A DNA stretch of 51,832 nucleotides from Parastagonospora avenae f. sp. tritici 18332-5 (Eukaryota; Ascomycota; Dothideomycetes; Pleosporales; Phaeosphaeriaceae), in assembly GCA_022559985.1 (NCBI GenBank), contig JAFJTR010000133.1, positions 1 through 51,832 of the forward strand. The letters run 5' to 3'. The position numbers and the translations under genes were made by a program. The notes below the pieces were generated by a model that was not told the origin of the DNA, did no database searches, and worked only from the letters and a program-made list of their open reading frames with translations. Below, one piece after another: positions 1 through 9,448 of this stretch; position 1 is the first letter of the stretch; each line of letters starts with the position of its first letter.

Positions 1-310
1 GTTGCTTCAAGGGCTTAATATAGCGACCCCCAAGCCGCTCCCAATCGAGCCTATCAAAGTCGTCGCCGCCGTTATCAATGTAGCCATCCTCAGCTGTCTC
101 TATTGTTGTTGCTATAGAGCCAGTGCCAGAGTGGCTGCCCTCATTGGGCGCGGACAGTGATTCTTGAGGTTGTCACTTAAGCTGCTGCCTCTCCTAAGCT
201 TGTGAGGGCGTTGTAGGTAGTAGCGGGGTTGCTGAAATTCTTAATCGCTTCGTTGAGGTTGTAGGAACGTTTGATGAACGCGCGCGCTTCTTGGAAGCTT
301 TGGAGGTCAT
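1..310 (-). pseudogene. hAT-type transposase, N-terminal fragment running off the left edge
   Basis: From an ATG at 310..308 one frame stays open across the fragment except for a TAG at 196..194 and a TGA at 175..173, and it leaves the window at base 1. The start is basic (MTSKASKKRARSSN). Near the window edge it reads DDFDRLDWERLGGRYIKPLK, which resembles the segment just before the BED-type zinc finger in fungal hAT transposases. The TAG fits CAG to TAG and the TGA fits CGA to TGA, both C-to-T changes. Only the first ~100 residues are visible, so the catalytic region cannot be judged. The hAT assignment rests on this short similarity and on the AT-rich terminal-like DNA upstream; it could be another BED-finger transposase. 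Confidence 0.5.
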
Positions 311-375
311 AATAGTAGGCGTCGCGATACTTTGATTGTCACGGGATCGCGCGCGTCGGCCGGGCTGAGGTTGAT

Positions 376-830
376 GAGGTGTCAGGGGCGAGTTCAGATG
401 GCCGATTTAGAACACCAAAACACCAAAATCGACGCGCTCACGATCTAACAAACTACCCAAATCTCAGCCTTAAAAAACACCAAATATTTGCAAATGTTGA
501 CACGGCAAAGGTATGGGGCTGAATCAAGTAACGGTCGTTGCAACGAGTTTGAGTAGATGATTGATTGATTCTCTGCTATCTCTACGCGCGTTGGATTTTT
601 GACTGTTCGTGGTGTTGTTACACGCGAGCTCTGTGTTACTTGACTATCCCACATCGATACTGTACGTTAGACATAGCTCCCAACAGCAAATATTTGCAAA
701 TATTAAGATCTTTATGCTTGTTTGTTTGGTAAAAAAAGCTACCCGTATTTGATTTGTTTGTTTGGTAGTTACTAAACAAATCAATCAAATATTTGATTCA
801 TGTTTGTTTGTTGCGGAGTCTGCGAGTATG
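376..830. repeat. AT-rich terminal/subterminal region of the left-edge transposon
   Basis: Non-coding stretch upstream of the hAT-like fragment. The palindrome CAAATATTTG occurs three times (481-490, 687-696, 786-795), among runs of TTTGTTTGTTTGG and CAAACAAATCAATC. Clusters of short repeats like these are common at hAT ends, where they bind transposase. No matching inverted repeat can be seen because the other end lies outside the window, so the element border is not defined. Confidence 0.4.
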
Positions 831-1221
831 AGGCTCTTCAATATGTCTGCGGCTGATGAACACACTGCTGGTACGATATGAACGCAGTCTCAAGGCTTCT
901 TGTTACTCGTTGAAACTAAAGTAGCAGAATCCCGCCGACAGCGTGTTGATGATGTTTCCGGAGCTCTTCGTTATCGCACTGTGATTCGCTCCGGTGATAC
1001 GTACAGTTCTACCTCGCACTCATTGAGACTACGCTGGTACCACCCACCTCGCTGAAGTAGGGCCTAGACCTTGCTGGCGTGGCTATGACTCTTAGCACAG
1101 AAAAGAAAAGGCAATCGCGATGGGCTGCGAGAATGCAGAGAAAGCTCCCTACGTATTGAACTTTGTCTCCTATACAGGCCCAAGTCGATATCTTCCACTA
1201 TCTACATTCGAATAGCCAAAA
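831..1221. other. Intergenic, nothing recognised
   Basis: About 390 bases between the transposon-like DNA and the 3' end of the dioxygenase gene. No convincing reading frame, repeat or RNA was seen. Confidence 0.5.
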
Positions 1222-2232
1222 TTAGGCTTTTGCACCCCGGGGATCCTTACCATGATAGCTCTGGGTCATCCTACTAATCATGTGTTGCTCAACCGTCAAA
1301 CCCTTCTCATTAGTGCCAAAACCATCCAATGAATCCAAACCACAATCGAGGTTCCCATCGAAGAAGAAAACAACACTGTATCGGTCTACAGGCTTTTTGT
1401 TGATGACACGATGTAAGCTGCTCTTAAATCTCTGGCCCGTCCACATTTCAAGCATGTCGCCGACATTGACAACGTATGCGTTGCGAGTGGGCTCGATTTC
1501 GTGTCAGGTTTGCGAAGCTTCGTCGTATACCTCGAGGACTGGATTGCCATCTTGCAAGAGCAAAGTGATGGCACCAAAATCAGTATGCGCCGAGGATCCC
1601 AGCTGTCTCTTGTCTGTAATCTGAGCGGGTGGGTAGTGCAAGAGTCGGAGCGGTGCTGCAACGAGAGCTGGTTCGGTGAACTCGGCCAATTTCTTCGAAG
1701 CGCCTGCTGGAAGCGTGGCAAAGATCATGTCCAGAACACGCAAGGAGAGATTGTAAACGGCGCCGTAGTACTTTTCCGCGGGGTCTTTGAGCGCCTCGTA
1801 TGGGAGCAACTCCGCAGATGGCCACACGCTAGGACCCATGTAATATCGGCGACTGAGGGCGCGAGCATCTGTAGCCGCGATATCGTTACCGATGTAGAAA
1901 CCCTGAAGTCTAGCGTATCAGAATCAAGTCACCTTCGATAACATTGGGTAAGTTACCTCTTTCAGATCTGGCATAACACCGGGCTCGTATGACTGACTGG
2001 CCAATATGTCGTACCCTCGATGCCCCAGATTCTGTTTACAATCGAGCTTCTTTTTCTCATCATATAGCAGTTTGAAGAAGGACTGCCCAGCTTTGAAAAG
2101 CGACTCGTGCAGTTTAACGGGTACGCCATGGTTTGTGAGCTGAAAAAAACCAGAGGTTTCGCACGCTGAGCGCACCTGCTCCACTATATGATTTGATTCC
2201 TGTGAGTTTGGGTCTTTGAGAAAAGGGCCCAT
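1222..2232 (-). pseudogene. 2-oxoglutarate/Fe(II)-dependent dioxygenase (isopenicillin-N-synthase-like), one internal stop
   Basis: Two exons are visible: 2232..1957 and 1902..1222, joined by a 54-nt intron (1956..1903, GTAACT..CAG) that restores DLKE/GFYIGND. The N-terminal half is a DIOX_N domain (SACETSGFFQLTNHGVP). The C-terminal half has the iron ligands in SSAHTDFGAITLL (H and D) and SSLHRVINKK (H), plus RYS for 2-oxoglutarate. A TGA at 1506..1504 sits where relatives normally have Trp (EASQT-stop-HEIEP). Reading through gives GDMLEMWTGQRF in frame. Skipping it as a 39-nt intron would keep frame but delete a conserved segment, so a nonsense mutation is likelier. The frame is open upstream of the Met at 2232, so a short 5' exon may be missing. 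Such enzymes oxidise small molecules in secondary metabolism or detoxification; the substrate is unknown. Divergent from the MFS gene next door. Confidence 0.75.
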
Positions 2233-2450
2233 ATTGTCGGGTCCAGCATCGATGTCCGTATCACTCTACGCCTACAAGGAACGGCGGAGCAGGAAATGGA
2301 ATTACCCTTAACTCCATAGCTATATTCCCACAAAGCAACAGCATACTGTCGCAACCTTTGAACCAGAAACAGAAATCCGTCTTTTGTCATGCAGACCACA
2401 CCGAGTGTAGATTCACCCAGGAGCCCGCCAACCCAGAGCGTACTTTCGTC
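2233..2450. promoter_or_regulatory. Shared divergent promoter between dioxygenase and MFS gene
   Basis: About 218 bases separate the visible starts of two divergently transcribed genes, so their control sequences must overlap. No specific binding site was identified. The MFS frame is also open upstream to an earlier ATG-frame start at 2358, and the dioxygenase may have a small 5' exon here, so the real gap may be shorter. Confidence 0.4.
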
Positions 2451-4217
2451 ATGGAGCGCCCGAGTTTCTCCACATTCGAGATTGAAGAGCCGCCTGGCTA
2501 TCCAGGTGGTGATGACGATGTGAACGACGACAAGCAAGTGTATCCAAAAGGTCTGAAACTTGCCACTATTGTGTTCGCCCTGTGCTTGGCCGTCTTTTGT
2601 GTTGTACTGGACAATACGGGTTGAGACCCTCAAGAATATCCATTCAGTATCGCCGACCCAATTAGATTATCGCGACGGCGATTCCCCAGATTACAGATCA
2701 CTTTCAAAAGCTCGAAGATGCGGGGTGGTATGGCAGCGCCTATCTTATGACCACTTGCGCATTTCAGCTGTTCTTCGGCAAGATGTACACCTTGTACTCG
2801 CTCAAATGGACCTTCATGTGGTCGCTCTTTGTGTTCGAGGTATGGTCCCCGATTTGTGCGGCTGCTCCCAGCTCGGCTGTTTTTATCGTTGGGCGAGCCC
2901 TTGCAGGGCTTGGAGGCTCTGGGGTGTTGTGCGGATCGCTCGTCATCATTTCATACTCTGTGCCTTTGAAGGTACGGCCCAACTACACTGGTCTCATCGG
3001 AGGCATGTTCGGCGTTGCATCTGTTTCTGGACCGCTGATGGGAGGTGCGTTAACTGATGCCGTCTCGTGGCGATGGTGTTCCTACATCAATCTACCAGTG
3101 GGGTATGTGATCTATGCACTACATCTATATTCACTGTACTGACACCTGGGTAGCGGCATTACTGCCATCATTCTGTTAATTTGGCTCAACGTCGATGTCA
3201 AGAAAGAGCACGACCTTCCGTTCATGGCCAAGATAGCTCAGCTTAACATTCTTGGAAACGTTCTTTTTCTCGGCTCCATCATCTGCCTTTTACTCGCCCT
3301 GCAATGGGGCGGCGTTACATATCCCTGGGGTAATGTGCGAATCGTCTCGCTGTTCTTCTTGTTCGCCATTTTCCTGGCAGCTTTCGTCGGCGTACAAATA
3401 TTCAAGGGCGACACTGCTACTGGTAATACACCTCTCAAAAATATAATCTTAGTACGCTAACAACTCGGTACAAGTTCCTCCTAGAATCGCGAGACAGCGA
3501 AGCATGGCTTTTGGTGCCGTTTTTGCCTTTTTCATCGGCGCGGCATTCTTCTTATTCGTTTACTATCTCCCTTACTATTTCCAAGCCATAAAGGACACAT
3601 CCGCACTCCAATCCGGTATTGACGTACTGCCACTAATTCTTGCTCAAGTTGTGGGCACGATTTTAGCAGGCGCACTTACTTCGCAGACCGGCTACTACCT
3701 GCCGTTCATATATCTCTCTTCCGTCTTCAAGGCTGTTGGAGCCGGCCTCATTACTCTTTTTGAGGTTGATACCTCGACTGCCAAATGGATAGGTTTCCAG
3801 ATCGTGTTCGGCATCGGCGCAGGCCTTGGTTTTCAGCAAGTCACGCTTGCTGCGCAGGCTGTACCCGACCAAAAGGACGTTGCTGTAGGCACTGGCATTG
3901 CCATGTTTACGCAGCTCTTCGGCGGTGCGCTGTTTGTTTCGGTTGGCCTCAATGTTTTCTCGAACAAGCTCGTCAGCAACATCATTGCGGCACAGGTTCC
4001 AGGATTGAATCCTGCGACGATCATCAGTGCTGGTGCGACCGAAATTCGCAAAATTGTCGCCGCCGAGTATATCCAAGTTATCCTGGAAGCCTACAACGAT
4101 GCGCTCGTGGAGGCCTACAAGATCGGTCTTATCACGTCTTGCTTGAGCATACTGGGAGCGTTTGGAATGGAGTGGGTGAACGTCAAAGGAATGCAGCTTG
4201 AGAGCGTGCCTGCATGA
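2451..4217 (+). CDS. Major facilitator superfamily multidrug efflux transporter (DHA2-like, 14-TM type)
   Basis: Four exons: 2451..2618, 2666..3102, 3154..3422, 3475..4217, about 538 residues. Introns 3103..3153 and 3423..3474 have clean GT..AG ends. The protein carries the motif-C/D landmarks of fungal toxin and drug exporters: LDNT/IIATAIPQIT, WYGSAYLMTTCAFQLFFGK, VGRALAGLGGSG and PLMGGALTD, followed by a long run of hydrophobic segments to GLITSCLSILGAFG. It would export small molecules across the plasma membrane by proton antiport. Oddity: at the first junction the frame-correct exon end (2618) is followed by GG, and the nearest GT lies one base later, so a canonical splice leaves the frame one base out. 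Either there is a one-base insertion (a broken gene or a sequence error) or a non-canonical donor. The start could be 2358 instead of 2451. Confidence 0.8.
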
Positions 4218-4432
4218 GGATAAAGATTGTTTACAGTCACTGGATTCTCATTGCGATATTAGGTCCTGTGCACGAGAACGACACAGCACTAGATTATGTG
4301 GAGGCGTCAACAGCAAGTCCACGGCGCCACAAAACTGAGGGATGGGAAATTTGATGGGTTAGGGTTTACTTTACGCGCTCACGGGGTGGATCGGTATTTG
4401 CTACGCGCATGACACTGTAACGTCGCCTACTG

Positions 4433-5041
4433 GTCAAGAGTACCATGGTGGAGCTGTCTTATGGTCTCCTCGAAAGGTTAGAGAGGCCTGTGCTAGGGAG
4501 AAGGTCAGGGCCGACGATGAGATGGAGGAGAAACTCCAAAAAGCTCATCGTAAGGAGTCAAGTGAGACTGCTAAAATCCAGCGTCAAGTTGAGCTAGAGG
4601 AGAGGCGTGCAGAACGAGAGAGACTCAAGGTGGTAAGGGAGAAGGAAAAGGCTGAAAAACAGGCTGAACGCGAGTGTCAGAAACATCAACGAGACGCTGA
4701 GAAAGCTATACAATTGTCCCAAAAGGGTAAGCGCAAAGCCTCACAAGCTCTCTCCTCAAAAACCAAGCGTCAGAAACGCGTTGGGGATGCTGCAGGTAGT
4801 ATTCAAGTTCCACCTGCTCCATCTCCTCTACCATCCCGGACGACGTCACGTGGCCGTAACGTGAAGCTTACAAGTAGATATTGATAGTACAAAATGATCG
4901 CAAGGGCCTATTTACCAAACTACCAAGAAATCTCATGATAATAGCTACCGTACGCGTTGTTGTAGCCTCGTTTTTGCAATCTCAGAAATAGTGTTCAGCG
5001 CGCATTACGCGACTCCGCGCATGACGCGCACGGGCACGTTA
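4433..5041 (+). mobile_element. Truncated 3' end of a Fot1/pogo-like DNA transposon
   Basis: This stretch matches the 3' part of the full element at 29.1-31.2 kb from about its base 30604 to its end at about 31197. It includes the last ~120 codons of the transposase (open at 4522..4884; MEEKLQKAHRKES, a highly charged coiled-coil tail ending SRGRNVKL), the 3' untranslated part with GTACGCGTTGTTGTAGCCTC, and the terminal CACGGGCACGTTA. The two copies differ by scattered point changes. The rest of the element is absent, so it cannot move by itself. It lies just downstream of the MFS gene. Confidence 0.8.
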
Positions 5042-5270
5042 GCTTTGCGTGCCGGCGCTTAGCTTGCACGTGCCGAGCGGGGACGTTACAGCGCCAAGAC
5101 GCTCCACAGTGGCATTCATGTCGGAGGGGTACGTTTGCTGTGAGTTCATACTGATTGTCTACTTAAGAAGTGTTCTTCATGCCTTAATTATTACATCCAC
5201 GCCGAAGGGCTCCTAGTCTACAGATGCCCGTTCCCCGTCTCCTGTCTTCGGCTTCTTGTTACCCACTAAC

Positions 5271-5306
5271 AGGATCCTGCATCCTGCGCATCCTGCATCC
5301 TGCGCC
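5271..5306 (+). repeat. Short tandem repeat of CATCCTGC-like units
   Basis: The sequence around CATCCTGCGCATCCTGCAT repeats a CATCCTG core four times with small spacers. It is non-coding and lies between the truncated transposon and the zinc-finger ORF. Confidence 0.6.
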
Positions 5307-5387
5307 TCCACGCGCCCTAGCCGCCGACCGCAAGCGCTAATTCCGTCACGCAGTCATCCAGCTTCGGCCGCACGAGCCCCGCTTCAT

Positions 5388-6047
5388 TCAGGTCACTAGG
5401 TAGGACATCCGCATCGCCGCTGTTAGCTGTCTTGCGTTTAAGCCGAGTCTTTGGGGTCCGAAAGGGGGAACACCGTGGATAGAAGTGGCGTGTTCCCAGA
5501 AAGCAGGTGCAGACTGCAGGATATCTTCACACAGAGGGTAAGGACACACAGCTGAGAAAGCATCAAGCTCAATCTTGTGCTTCTTCATATGCTCATGTAG
5601 AGTGAAAATATCGTCGAACTGTGCTAAGCGCGTTCGCAACGGCTCTGATTCTTGGCTCAGACAGAACAGGCAATGTGCAGCCACCAACACGACACCGTTG
5701 CGTCGGATAAGACCGCAGAAGTCGTTGAGTGGCTCGAGGTGTCTCTTTTGCAGGTGCGCGACCCACATCCGCTCAGAAGCGCACCATACGTTGTGTTCGT
5801 AACAGTACTGCATCGTTGTTTGCATAGTGAGTTGATTAGGGACACCGTGCAGGTGCGAGATGTGGTACGCAAGGGCGTCGAAGCTTCCTAATACTTCGTG
5901 GCAGCCATTCCAGAGGCACTGCATCGATTTCGTTGTCGTCAGATGACCGCTGACGTGTACTGCGTTCGCCTTGCATGCTTTTGCGCTGAACCGGTATGAG
6001 CAGTCATTCCAAAGACACATAGGATGCCTGGAGAAGGCGCTATTCAT
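5388..6047 (-). CDS. C2H2 zinc-finger-like protein downstream of the DUF3435 recombinase
   Basis: A single open frame of 219 codons. The N-terminal half has paired Cys and His in finger-like order (MCLWNDC..HVSGHL; CLWNGCHEVLGSFDALAYHISHLH; CYEHNVWC..HLQKRH). The C-terminal part has CLFCLSQ..LHEHMKKH and CPYPLCEDIL..FWEHATSIH, like the cysteine/histidine tail found in many DUF3435 (FluG-type) proteins. It is codirectional with the recombinase and begins about 310 bases beyond its stop. The frame is open further upstream to about 6131, next to an acceptor-like CTCGTAG preceded by CTGAC, so this may be a downstream exon or a companion gene. I could not find a phase-consistent splice to the recombinase. 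A role in DNA binding is likely but its partner is unknown. Confidence 0.6.
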   Translation of the reverse strand: MNSAFSRHPMCLWNDCSYRFSAKACKANAVHVSGHLTTTKSMQCLWNGCHEVLGSFDALAYHISHLHGVPNQLTMQTTMQYCYEHNVWCASERMWVAHLQKRHLEPLNDFCGLIRRNGVVLVAAHCLFCLSQESEPLRTRLAQFDDIFTLHEHMKKHKIELDAFSAVCPYPLCEDILQSAPAFWEHATSIHGVPPFGPQRLGLNARQLTAAMRMSYLVT

Positions 6048-6357
6048 GTGTTCAGAGGCTTTTCGAATTCGATGCTTGCGTGTGCACTGAAGGAGATGGT
6101 GGCTTGTCCGCTCAGGGCGATGTCTACGAGAGTCAGTTATATCACTCTATGTCCGTACATAGCAATCCTCATTATCACGTGAGCTGCTGATGCATAGGCC
6201 TGCAGGCCTGTGCGTGGCAGAACTGTATATGAACGCGTTCGTACGATAGATAGAACATTATCAATCTGCAACAATATACATTCGTAACTTGATCAACCCC
6301 ATCGTACAATATTATACACCCACTTACTGCAACTATCGCGCTGCAGACGAAATGCTA

Positions 6358-8388
6358 CTAACACTCTACCTGGATGTTTGACAACAAAACGTACACTGGC
6401 AACGAGTCTCCGCACACCGGACATCGATTATCAGCAGTCGGTTCGGCGCCTCTGTATGTGCAACATTGTTTCCCAGGAGTTGCCATCCGGATCAGGTAAG
6501 GTAACATTTCCTCACATGTCGTTGATCCCCCGCCCTCGGTCTCCATAGAAATTTCGCGATCTTCCGTGGTAAGCTCAGCCTCGTCCTCCATCGAGTATGC
6601 ATGAGGATATAATAGTGCTCCGATCCGTTGGCGATCCGGTTCATGTTTCAGTAGGGCGCGTAGGTAGCGGGAAGGGGAGCGCGATAGGCAAGTCGCACTG
6701 TCCGGACATGGCCTGACGTACTTTTCCTTATCCTGGAAGAATTCCTCTCGGCTCTTGCTGTACATAGACTTGCGCGACTGGCGCCGTAATTCGTATTGTT
6801 GCGTCGGACTCAAGTCTGCACAAGTGACAGTGCTAGGTTGCCTGTCCAATGCGATATCATCGGTTGCAGAGCGGTGGTATGTCGGCTTATCTGTAAGCTG
6901 CGCTCCGGAAGGTTTCGGCGACAGAAGATTTCTCTCAGCTATCATCGAAGCCTGGCTTCGGATAAGGTCCATCCGCTGAGCCCGACTAAGCACGATACCC
7001 TGGATGTCTACGTGTACGACGTTCGCCAAGTACGTAAGCATGATCCCGTCGGTTGAATGTCCCATTATTTGCTTCCGGCGGAGGCCATTAACAGTGCCTA
7101 GATATCGTCAGGATTAATAGGCAAAGTTTTTTGTGCTCATACCCTCTATAGCATTCGCATATCCTCTCCGGAAGCAATACGAGCTCAATGTATCCCTGTA
7201 GCCGGCCCTCTGCCCAAGGCTTTTAATTTGCTTACTAAAGCAATTATACGTCTAGATTTTTGTCTCTGATATCGCACTAGACGGAGTTACGCCTCGCATG
7301 ACTGGACAGTCCTGCATACTTGTCTTGTACTTGAACTCGTACTGTGTACCTCCTAATGGGATCTCTTTCGCTTTCATTTCGGCGTAAGCGGTCACGTCTT
7401 TGAAGGCACCATCTGCTAAAGCGTGACTTAGGAACCAAGTGACGGGACACAAAGCTGGATCTGATTCTTCATAGTACACGTACTTCGGGCTAAAAAAATC
7501 AGTAAGTAATTTAAAGCTAAGTAGCTTTTACTCACGCGTTCTTTTCGTTACTTCTGTTTCCTTTACGATTGCGCAGGCGAACTTGAAGAACAATCCCTGT
7601 ATCATCGCCATTTCCTTGTTTGATGACAGCAACGTCACCGTAAAGCAAGCCCTCGTTGCTGTCCTTCCATCTATCAGATTCAACCAGCTCTCCAGGACGA
7701 GGACCTCCGAACGTGAGGAGAAGTAACGCGAAGATGGTCTGGGTGATCATCCTTGGGTGTGGGAATTCGTACTCGTCGCATAGGAGTAAGAAGCGAACTA
7801 GATCTCTGGTAACTTCGACGGGGGCAATGGGCTTCTTATAGGCGCCTGTAGAAAGACCTTCGATCTTTGGAAGATCAATCCTGATATACTAGGAAGATCA
7901 GTATAAGTCAATACAACGTTCAGGCGAGTGAAATACCGCTGCTATATCGTTGTTTTGTGCTGCACTGTACTGGTAATTAGTATGGGCCTTGATAGCCCTC
8001 TTCAGGGTGGCGAGATAGTTTCTCGCTGACACATCAGTCATTTGCAGTCAATTAAGACGTTGCTACCTCGAACAAGCCACTGCAGAAATAGCTTGATGTG
8101 CTCAACTGAGGGCGCAAGTGCGAAAGAGACTGTATCGTCGCACTTCTCATTGAGTACTTGAGCTGAAAACCTTCTTGTAGTCAGTGGCTGTATGTGCTAT
8201 AAAAGGGCTTTTAGTACTTACTCATTCCATAGTCGCACGATCGTCCGATAGGCTTTGGCACTGGATGGAATCAAACGCGACGCAGTTTCTGCGGATGTAG
8301 CTGGCCGTACATCGTCGTCACAAGCTTTTCGCGCACGCTCTTGCAGATCCGCAACAAGATTACTCCGCTGAGTGCATTTGCGGCCCAT
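6358..8388 (-). pseudogene. DUF3435 tyrosine recombinase (Starship captain-like), one internal stop
   Basis: Six exons fit a single 600-codon frame: 8388..8222, 8173..8067, 8025..7937, 7888..7536, 7489..7143, 7097..6358. The five introns are 41-48 nt, and every phase agrees. Landmarks in order: AKAYRTIVRLWNE near residue 50; APSVEHIKLFLQWL; YIRIDLPKIEGLST; LLLLTFGGPRPGELV; CPVTWFLSHALADGAF; SSYCFRRGYANAI, with the recombinase Arg near 346; and RRKQIMGHSTDGIMLTYL, with the His near 368 and a candidate Tyr just after. A CxxC pair (CPVCGD) lies at the end. A TAG at 7254..7252 (codon 318, before TYNCFSKQIK) is the only interruption and fits TGG to TAG. DUF3435 enzymes are the captains that mobilise giant Starship elements; many others are solitary relics. 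The start could be 8535 instead. Confidence 0.82.
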
Positions 8389-9448
8389 TGTTGAGGGGGG
8401 CGGAAGAGGAGATGCGGATGGATGGAAGACGGAATCCAGAGGAATGAGTGAAGCACGAGATCCAGGTCCAACAGCTTCTAAAAGGAAAGGGGGGACGGAG
8501 CGAGAAGAGAGACGCCATTGTTCCAGCACAGCCACTCAATGGCAGGGTTTCGCATGTCGAAGTGATGTTGGTCGCTACTGAGGTCGCGGCGTTGGCGTCA
8601 AAACTGTTTTCTGTTCTCGGTAAGCAAAGAACAGTAAATGGACCACAACCAGCTTACCAGCTTTTGACGGATCGGACAAGAGAACTTGTATTCAACGCCC
8701 TATGGTCGTATGCGGAGGATCAGTCTATCATCTTGATATATATAATCTCGTTGAAGTTTGTCTAATGACAATGCTTCCGCGGAACTCAGCGCTGCTTTTC
8801 ACCTTGGAACAGATGGTCAACCAGGAGCTTTAAACCAAGTTCTCAAGCGATGCCTCCAATCTTATCAGTTAGCCCGATGCCCGGCGAAGATCCCTAGAGC
8901 TTGCGCACCGCCAGTAAATTACTATGAGAGGATCAGAACTCACCCAGGAGAGATGTGCAGAGTAATTAACTTACCACGAGAGAGCAGCATATTCGGGCTG
9001 AAGTTATCAATCACGCCGATATGGGCTGTTAGTAGCACGTTTTGGCATGCGCCATCAAGTACCCCGCATTTCGTTTTCGTCATGTCCCTACCGGACTGAG
9101 ATTAACGATCACTCGTTAAACACCAAACTTCATGCCGTCCTATATGGATCCGGGAGAATACATTGATCCCCGACCCAACTAGTAAAAAGGAAAAAGGCCG
9201 ACGTCCGGCCAATTATCGAAGTAGGCTCAGAATTCATCCAACGGAGATATACAGTCGCTCAAATCAGGACGCAATGCTCGAAGCGCCAAGGCTTGCATGT
9301 GGTGTGCCCCTTCCCAGTCTGGTAGACTATATAGTGACCCGAGCAGTTCGTAAACACAGGTCTGGCAGGAAATCTGTGTCTTCGGATACGAGGTCAAATT
9401 TCAATCTTTGAATCCTTGGGACGGACAACTGACCTGGTGGTCGACTTG
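8389..9448. other. Intergenic between recombinase and GH2 gene; TATA-like box for GH2
   Basis: Divergent upstream regions of the DUF3435 gene and the GH2 gene. No convincing coding frame was seen; the ORFs here look like chance frames. TATATAG at 9328-9334 lies about 115 bases before the chosen GH2 start and may be its TATA box. If the recombinase belonged to a Starship, the 5' element border would be expected in this interval. Confidence 0.4.

Noticed and set aside
1465..1503. A 39-nt intron that would remove the TGA in the dioxygenase
   Set aside because: It has GT..AG ends and a CTGAC, and keeps frame, but it is shorter than other introns here and would delete a segment conserved in the family.
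5271..5306. CRISPR-like short repeats
   Set aside because: Only a few 7-8 bp units without unique spacers, in a eukaryotic genome; it is a simple tandem repeat.
8758..9099. Plus-strand ORF of 113 codons between recombinase and GH2 gene
   Set aside because: No motif, no homologue known to me, and amino-acid composition looks random; it lies in a promoter region.
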